The position numbers and the translations under genes were made by a program. A stretch of 64,000 nucleotides of DNA from Amycolatopsis endophytica (GTDB lineage: Bacteria; Actinomycetota; Actinomycetes; Mycobacteriales; Pseudonocardiaceae): NCBI RefSeq assembly GCF_013410405.1, contig NZ_JACCFK010000001.1:3844001-3908000 (forward strand), read 5' to 3'. The number at the start of each line of letters is the position of its first letter. Position 1 is the first letter of the stretch. A model generated the notes under the pieces. It searched no databases. It was not told where the DNA came from and was given only the letters and a program-made list of their open reading frames with translations. Below, in pieces: positions 58,655-64,000 of the stretch.

Positions 58655-59792
58655 CGGCGAGCCGTCCTCCTTCCAGGCAGTGGGTGCGCAGGGGCGGGAT
58701 CCCGTTGAACGCCACCGACGAGTAGCTCGCGGTGTAGGCGCCGGCGTCGAGGATGTCGACCCGGTCGCCGGCCCGCAGCGACAGCGGCAGCTCGTACGGG
58801 GTGCGCTGGTACAGCACGTCGTCACCATCGCAGGTCGGTCCGGCGAGCACGACGGGGCCCCGCGCGCCGTCGCGGTCCGGCACCTCGAACCGGTAGGGGA
58901 TGGCCTCGTTCTCGGTCTCGGCCAGCCCGTTGTAACGCCCGACGTCCAGGTAGACCCAGCGCCGCCCGAACCGGGTCGACACCAGCACGACCTCGGTGCG
59001 GATCAACCCGGCCCCGGCCACGACGGCGCGGCCCGGTTCGAGCAGGATTTCCGGTTCGTCCGGGAAGTGGGCGCGTACCGCCGCCCGGATCTCGCGCCCG
59101 TACTCGGCGGGTGAGGGCACGGCGGACCGGTAGGTGATGCCGAAGCCGCCGCCGATGTTCAGCCGCCGCAACGAAACCCCTCGGGTGGCGCACTCGGCGA
59201 AGATCTTGGCCGCCGCCGCGATGCCGGGTTCCCACGCGCCCGGGTCGGGCTGCTGGGAGCCGACGTGGAAGGCGATCCCGGCCGCGTCCAGGCCCAGCCG
59301 GTCCGCCTCGGCGAGCAGCGCCGCGGCCTGCGCCGGCTCGCAGCCGAACTTCTGCCCGAACGGAGTCGCCGACGCCGGGCCGTCCACCAGGATCCGCACG
59401 GACACCGAAGCGCCCGGCGCGTGCGCGGCCAGGTGGGCCAGGTCACCGGGCGCGTCAGTGGTGAAGTCACGCACGCCCCGCGACCACGCGAACGCGATGT
59501 CGGCCGGTTTCTTGATCGTGTTGCCGTAGGACAGCGCGGCGGGCGAGGCACCGGCGTCCAGGCACGCGGCGATCTCGGCCGGGCTCGCGACGTCGAATCC
59601 GCCGCCCGCGGCCAGCACCGCCCGCAGCACCGCGGGCTCCGGGTTCGCCTTGACCGCGTAGCGCAACCGCGCGTGCGGGAACTCGTCACGGAGCTCCCGC
59701 ACGCGCGTCGCGACGGTGTCGGTGTCGACGACCAGGCACGGCGTGCCGGGGTCGGCCTCGCTCAGGAACCGCCTGATTCGTTCAACGCTCAC
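58644..59792 (-). CDS. PLP-dependent ornithine/lysine-type decarboxylase (fold III)
   Basis: This 382-residue alanine-racemase-fold decarboxylase has RYAVKANPEPAVL with the PLP Lys, HVGSQQ, GGGFGI and, in the C-terminal domain, AGPTCDGDDVLYQ with the active-site Cys and Asp typical of ornithine decarboxylase. It would form putrescine or cadaverine for SpeE. GTG 59792 is 12 bp after the actP stop, so it belongs to the same transcript. Confidence 0.88.
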   Translation of the reverse strand: MSVERIRRFLSEADPGTPCLVVDTDTVATRVRELRDEFPHARLRYAVKANPEPAVLRAVLAAGGGFDVASPAEIAACLDAGASPAALSYGNTIKKPADIAFAWSRGVRDFTTDAPGDLAHLAAHAPGASVSVRILVDGPASATPFGQKFGCEPAQAAALLAEADRLGLDAAGIAFHVGSQQPDPGAWEPGIAAAAKIFAECATRGVSLRRLNIGGGFGITYRSAVPSPAEYGREIRAAVRAHFPDEPEILLEPGRAVVAGAGLIRTEVVLVSTRFGRRWVYLDVGRYNGLAETENEAIPYRFEVPDRDGARGPVVLAGPTCDGDDVLYQRTPYELPLSLRAGDRVDILDAGAYTASYSSVAFNGIPPLRTHCLEGGRLADDP

Positions 59793-59804
59793 CCGTGCAG
59801 CGTC

Positions 59805-61403
59805 TCAGGAACCGATCCCGGTGAGCGAACGGACCTCCATCTCGGCGTGCTTGCGCGGATCGGCCTTGTCCTTGCCGACCAGCGTGCCCACGAACCCGCA
59901 CAGGAACGAGAACGGGATCGAGACCAGGCCCGGGTTCTTCAGCGGGAACCAGTGGAAGTCCACGCCCTTGATGATCGAGTCCGCCGCCCCGGACACCACC
60001 GGCGAGAAGATCACCAGCACCAGGCAGGCGCCGAGGCCGCCGTAGATCGCCCACAGCGTGCCCGTGGTGTTGAACCGCTTCCAGAACAGCGAGTACAGCA
60101 GCGTCGACAGGTTCGCCGAGGCCGCGACCGCGAACGCGAGCGCGACCAGGAAGGCGATGTTCTGCCCGTTGGCGAGGACGCCGCCGATGATCGCCAGCAC
60201 CCCGATCCCGACCGCGGCCAGGCGGGCGACCCGCACCTCGTCGACCGGATCGGCGTGCCCACGCTTGAAGATGTTGGCGTACACGTCGTGGGCGAAGGAC
60301 GCCGACGCGGTCAGGGTCAGGCCGGCCACGACCGCGAGGATCGTCGCGAACGCGACCGCCGCGATGATCCCCAGCAGCAGCGTCCCGCCGATGTGCAGGG
60401 CCAGCAGCGGCGCCGCGGAGTTCTCGCCGCCGGGTGCGGCCTTGATCTCGTCGGTGCCGACCAGCGCGGCCGCGCCGAAGCCGATCACCAGCGTGCACAG
60501 ATAGAACACGAACATGCAGGCGGTGGCCCAGACGACCGAGCGTCGTGCCTCCTGCGAGTTCGGCACGGTGTAGAAGCGCATCAGGACGTGCGGCAGCGCG
60601 GCCGCACCCAGGATCAGCGCGACGGCCAGCGACACGAAGTCGAGCTTGGTGGTGCCGTTCGCGCCGTACTGGCCACCCGGTTCGAGCAGTTTCTCGCCCA
60701 TCGGGCTGTGGTAGGCCGCCGAGGACAGCAGGTTGGACAGGCTGAACCCGAACTTGCCGAACAGGAACACCGTCATCAGCACCGCGGCGAGAATCAGGAT
60801 GCTGGCCTTGATGATCTGGACGTACGTGGTGCCCTTCATGCCGCCGACCAGCACGTACAGCACCATGACGATGCCGACGACGGCGATGATCAGCGCCTGT
60901 CCGAACCCGCCGTGGATGTCGAGCAGCAGCGCGATCAGGCCGCCGGCGCCCGCCATCTGGGCCAGCATGTAGAACAGTGAGATCACCAGCGTGGACGTCG
61001 CGGCGGCGGCGCGCACCGGGCGCTGCTTCATCCGGAAGCTCAGCACGTCGCCCATGGTGAAGCGGCCGGTGTTGCGCAGCAGCTCGGCGATGAGCAGCAG
61101 GTCCACCAGCCACGCGACGAGGAAGCCGATCGAGTAGAGGAACCCGTCGTAGCCGTGCACCGCGATGGCGCCGGCGATCCCGAGGAACGACGCGGCCGAG
61201 AGGAAGTCGCCGGAGAGCGCGATGCCGTTCTGCCGTCCGGTGAAAGCGCTGCCCGCCGCGTAGTAGTCGGAGCGGGAGGAGTTCCGGCTGCTCACGCGGT
61301 ACACCACGAACAGCGTGATGGCGACGAAGAGCGCGAAGACGGCCGTGTTCAGGATCGGGTTGCTGGCCGCGGTCGAGGTTTCCGCGGCGAGAACGTGGTT
61401 CAT
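59805..61403 (-). CDS. actP: Sodium:solute symporter, ActP (cation/acetate) type
   Basis: This 532-residue transporter of the SSS family has about 13 membrane segments; landmarks are GLGDFLSAASFLGI-like sequence (ALSGDFLSAASFLGIAGAIA), LPHVLMRFYTVPNSQEARRS and FAHDVYANIFKRG. Relatives import acetate or pyruvate with Na+. It starts 3 bp after the DUF485 stop, the usual yjcH-actP pair, but is also only 12 bp from the decarboxylase gene, so an amine-related cargo cannot be excluded. Confidence 0.85.
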   Translation of the reverse strand: MNHVLAAETSTAASNPILNTAVFALFVAITLFVVYRVSSRNSSRSDYYAAGSAFTGRQNGIALSGDFLSAASFLGIAGAIAVHGYDGFLYSIGFLVAWLVDLLLIAELLRNTGRFTMGDVLSFRMKQRPVRAAAATSTLVISLFYMLAQMAGAGGLIALLLDIHGGFGQALIIAVVGIVMVLYVLVGGMKGTTYVQIIKASILILAAVLMTVFLFGKFGFSLSNLLSSAAYHSPMGEKLLEPGGQYGANGTTKLDFVSLAVALILGAAALPHVLMRFYTVPNSQEARRSVVWATACMFVFYLCTLVIGFGAAALVGTDEIKAAPGGENSAAPLLALHIGGTLLLGIIAAVAFATILAVVAGLTLTASASFAHDVYANIFKRGHADPVDEVRVARLAAVGIGVLAIIGGVLANGQNIAFLVALAFAVAASANLSTLLYSLFWKRFNTTGTLWAIYGGLGACLVLVIFSPVVSGAADSIIKGVDFHWFPLKNPGLVSIPFSFLCGFVGTLVGKDKADPRKHAEMEVRSLTGIGS

Positions 61404-61406
61404 CGG

Positions 61407-61823
61407 TTACTGCACTCCTGCCTGCCTGCGGACCTGGTCCACCTCGGGGTCGATCCGGCGCCGCGCGAACCGCAGGTACGCGGCGGTGAACAGGGCCGTC
61501 GAGACGAACTGGAGGATCCCCAGCAGCATCGCGACGTTGACCTCGCCGACCAGTTTGATGCTCATGAAGTCGTGCGCGTAGGCCGCGAGCAGCACGTACG
61601 CCAGGTACCAGAGGACGAACGCGAGGCTCGTCGGGAACACGAACCGCCGGAAGCGGCTTCGCAGCCCGGAGAACTCCTCGCTGCGCTGGATGGCCACGAA
61701 GTCCGGGCCTTCCGGACGTCGCGGACGGGCCGGTTGTTCGACGGGGTTGCCGAACAGCGGCCGCATCTCACCCGTGTCTTCCACGGGGTTGCGCGTCGCG
61801 GGGGTGGGAGCGACGTTCTGCAT
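61407..61823 (-). CDS. DUF485 (YjcH-like) membrane protein
   Basis: This 138-residue protein has an N-terminal Pro-rich soluble part and two helices (FPTSLAFVLWYLAYVLLAAY and VNVAMLLGILQFVSTALFTA), ending in the DUF485 pattern AAYLRFARRRIDPEVDQVR. It usually accompanies ActP. GGGAGGCAG upstream supports ATG 61823. It heads the five-gene minus-strand run. Confidence 0.85.
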   Translation of the reverse strand: MQNVAPTPATRNPVEDTGEMRPLFGNPVEQPARPRRPEGPDFVAIQRSEEFSGLRSRFRRFVFPTSLAFVLWYLAYVLLAAYAHDFMSIKLVGEVNVAMLLGILQFVSTALFTAAYLRFARRRIDPEVDQVRRQAGVQ

Positions 61824-62668
61824 CTCTGCCTCCCGGCATGCGTGCGAACTCGGCGAAACTTTTTCGGCGGCGCACATGCTAGCCACGGCGACCTGGGCCT
61901 CCGACAGCGGAGGACCCCTTCAGAGTGAAGCGGTGTTGCGACACCCGGATGGGTTAATACGCCAATCGAGCGAAAGGCCGGAGCCATTCCGCCAATGCAC
62001 GTAACCCGGGGTTAGTGACGCGGGGTGCCGTCCCTGAGTGGGGTGAGGCGCGCGTCATCGCGGCACACCGCGTCGGAGGTGGAAAATTGCTGTTCACGAA
62101 CGCGGTCGGGCGAGAATCCACGGCTCGCCAAATCCCACAAGATCGGGGGGTATTAGGCCCTCAAGCCCCACGGTGTCCGCACGGTCGGTACCGGTTTTCC
62201 GCTTTGTCCCAGGCTTGTCTGGGCTAAGTGGGTGACGAGCCCGCGGTGCGGGTGGGGGCCGCGCGTAACCAAACCGGGAGGTGGCAGGGCTCTGACGAGC
62301 GGTTTCGCGTAAACCCCTTGTGACAACGGGTATTTCCGCAGGTCAGCACACGCGGGTTCGCCGGGCTTCGGGTCAGCCCGTTTGGTGTACGCTTCCTGGG
62401 CCACGCTGACTCGCTGTGACTGAGCGTAAACCGGTGTTGTGTGGGGCATCGTGCACACCGCATGATGCACGGCACCGCCGCCGGGGCTCGTCCGGTGAGG
62501 CGGCGGGGCGGCCGGGACAGCGCCGTCGGCTGGGGCTGCAGGAGAAGCGACGAGTTCACCCGTGACGAGGAGAGCCATGCGGTTGAGGCCACGCGGCGAA
62601 TCCGTACGCTCCGGCACGGGTCCGGCCCGCGGACGCGAACACCAAACGCCGGACAGGGAGTCACCTTC
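61824..62668. other. 845-bp gene-free divergent region
   Basis: No supported gene lies here. The left side must hold the DUF485-actP promoter. On the right, toward the kinase gene, I see short imperfect hairpins such as GCATCGTGC/GCATGATGC (about 62447-62470) and a G-rich run near 62130. Base composition is less GC-rich around 61950-62150. No tRNA, small RNA or riboswitch pattern could be confirmed by eye. A long 5' leader for the kinase is possible. Confidence 0.5.
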
Positions 62669-64000
62669 GTGACCGTTGCAGGACAGGGCCAAGTGCCTGT
62701 GGGACAGCTCCTCGGTCAGCAACCGCCGGAGCCGTCGAAGTGGGCCACGCTCATGAGCTGGCGGGACTGGCGGCTGTCGGCCAAGCTCGCCGCGGTGTCC
62801 CTGGTGCCGATCATGATCGCCCTGGTGCTGGGCGGCATCACCATTGGCAACCAGGTCGAGCGTTCCGGCAACTACGAGCGGATGAACCGGCTCGTCGAGC
62901 TGAACGGCACGGTCCGCACGCTCGTCGGCGCGCTGCAGCAGGAACGCACCCAGACCACCGCGCTGCTCACCCAGGGCACCGTCGGCAGCTCGCCGCAGCT
63001 CGACGCCGCCCGCCAGGTGGTGGACGCGGCGACCGGCCCGGTCACGAGCGCCGCCGCCCACGCGGCCGACGCCGACGGCGGCATCCGCGGGCCCGCCGAG
63101 GCCGCGACCGCCGCGGTGAGCCGCCTCGGCGAGGTGCGCGGCCAGGTCGGCGAGGGCCGTCTCGACGCGGTGCAGGCACTGGCCGCCTACAGCGAGATGA
63201 CCGATTCGCTGATCGGGCTGGACACCGCGCTGGTCGCGGGCATCGGTGACGACGCCATCGGCGGCACCCCGAGCGCGCTGCACGACCTGATGGTGGTCAA
63301 GGAGGAGACCTCGACCGCCCAGTCGCTGCTCGGCTACGGCATCGCGCGCGGCGCGCTGACCCCGACGCAGCTCAACGACCTGCGCACCGCCGAACTCCGG
63401 CTCGCCGACCGTCTCGTCGACTTCCGCGCCGCGTCCGACTCCGCGCAGGAGTCCCAGTTCGACCGCACCGTGATGGGGCAGGACTTCAACACCCGCAGCC
63501 GGTTGGTCAACGGGGTGCTCGCGGCGGAGGGGTCGTCGGTGCCCAGCGCACTGCGCGGCGTCTCGGCCGAACAGTGGACCGCGGTGTCGGCGTCGGTGAT
63601 CGCCGCGCTGGACACGGTCGGCGACAGCCTCGGCGACCAGCTGGAGACCACCTCGGCCGACCTCGCGGACGACGCGGGCACCGACGCCGGCCTGCTCGCG
63701 GTGCTGCTGTTCGCGGCGCTCGTGGTCACCGCCGCGGTCGTCATCCTGATCACCCGCCAGTTGCTGCACTCGCTGCGGGTGCTGCGGGCGGGCGCGCTCG
63801 ACATCGCGGACCGGCAGCTGCCCGCCGCGGTGCGCAACATCCAGGAGGGCCGCGAGCAGAGCACCGACGTCCAGCCGGTGCAGGTCGGCACGAAGGACGA
63901 GATCGGTGAGGTGGCCAAGGCGTTCGACGAGGTGCACAGCCAGGCGCTGCGCCTCGCGGTCGAGCAGGCCAACATGCGCACCGGGTACAGCAGCGTGTTC
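62669..64000 (+). CDS. Nitrate/nitrite-sensing-type sensor histidine kinase, 5' part (3' end outside window)
   Basis: The frame is open to the window edge (444 codons visible). A first membrane helix (LAAVSLVPIMIALVLGGITI, about residues 40-59) is followed by a long helical extracellular region resembling the NIT domain (LQQERTQTTALLTQGTVGSS), a second helix (LLAVLLFAALVVTAAVVILI, about 341-360) and a HAMP-like linker (VGTKDEIGEVAKAFDEVH). The kinase part lies outside. Such kinases often head conservon clusters with Roadblock, DUF742 and GTPase genes. GTG 62669 follows GACAGGGAG. Confidence 0.83.
   Translation, partial: MTVAGQGQVPVGQLLGQQPPEPSKWATLMSWRDWRLSAKLAAVSLVPIMIALVLGGITIGNQVERSGNYERMNRLVELNGTVRTLVGALQQERTQTTALLTQGTVGSSPQLDAARQVVDAATGPVTSAAAHAADADGGIRGPAEAATAAVSRLGEVRGQVGEGRLDAVQALAAYSEMTDSLIGLDTALVAGIGDDAIGGTPSALHDLMVVKEETSTAQSLLGYGIARGALTPTQLNDLRTAELRLADRLVDFRAASDSAQESQFDRTVMGQDFNTRSRLVNGVLAAEGSSVPSALRGVSAEQWTAVSASVIAALDTVGDSLGDQLETTSADLADDAGTDAGLLAVLLFAALVVTAAVVILITRQLLHSLRVLRAGALDIADRQLPAAVRNIQEGREQSTDVQPVQVGTKDEIGEVAKAFDEVHSQALRLAVEQANMRTGYSSVF

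Noticed and set aside
61950..62450. Riboswitch or tRNA in the long gap
   Set aside because: No cloverleaf or recognised riboswitch core could be matched by eye; only short hairpins were seen.

Overview
The window is high-GC (roughly 70%) actinobacterial chromosome, most likely Amycolatopsis or a close relative (Pseudonocardiaceae). This rests on gene content and codon use only: mycofactocin genes, XRE/DUF397 pairs, an ANTAR regulator, UdgX, a PPi-type phosphofructokinase signature and many GTG starts. No rRNA, tRNA, CRISPR array, insertion sequence or prophage was recognised. The left edge cuts an OYE-family gene and the right edge cuts a sensor kinase.

Layout. 1-6976: end of a mycofactocin operon (two OYE flavoproteins, a mycofactocin-type SDR, mftF, mftE) followed by an NDMA-type nicotinoprotein alcohol dehydrogenase; mftA-D should lie to the left. 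7013-16689: a membrane protein, a two-subunit molybdenum hydroxylase (iorBA), a PucR regulator, a cold-shock protein, a zinc alcohol dehydrogenase, a PAS-ANTAR protein, an SRPBCC protein and UdgX. 16690-17234: a gene-free, repeat-rich block. 17235-23359 (minus strand): hemerythrin, then a tight run ATP-grasp > CocE-type hydrolase > HSL-type hydrolase > atypical P450. 23425-31040: a LigD-like phosphoesterase with a degenerate ligase domain, FAD-Rieske oxidoreductase, GCS2 ligase, haem-oxygenase-like iron enzyme, CDGSH protein, HemK2-like methyltransferase, topoisomerase IB, DUF2795 and a TetR regulator. 31069-45929: DUF427, MBL hydrolase, glycerate kinase operon, acyltransferase, exoribonuclease, DAHP synthase, PPi-type phosphofructokinase, chitinase, pyruvate kinase, thioesterase and an XRE/DUF397 pair. 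45992-54262: a LAL regulator, gabD2, and a TetR gene divergent from acyl-CoA dehydrogenase/CoA-transferase genes. 54535-64000: small membrane proteins, a lytic transglycosylase, a DUF485-actP-decarboxylase-speD-speE run, and a nitrate/nitrite-sensing-type kinase.

How genes work together. The first operon makes and uses mycofactocin: MftE and MftF act in maturation, while the SDR, OYEs and nicotinoprotein ADH are probable cofactor-dependent partners. The decarboxylase-SpeD-SpeE run would make spermidine or a related polyamine, with an acetate-type symporter joined to the same transcription unit. Pfp and pyruvate kinase supply glycolysis.

Most interesting items: (a) three loci of phased 21-bp repeats, two of them forward-then-inverted arrays between convergent genes; (b) the ATP-grasp/CocE/lipase/P450 operon, whose P450 departs from several canonical motifs; (c) a LigD-type protein whose ligase motif I has lost its catalytic lysine; (d) mosaic palindromic repeats shared between gene-free gaps; (e) an OYE with a Cys-to-Ser change in its iron-sulfur loop. 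All calls come from reading the sequence; no database search was run.
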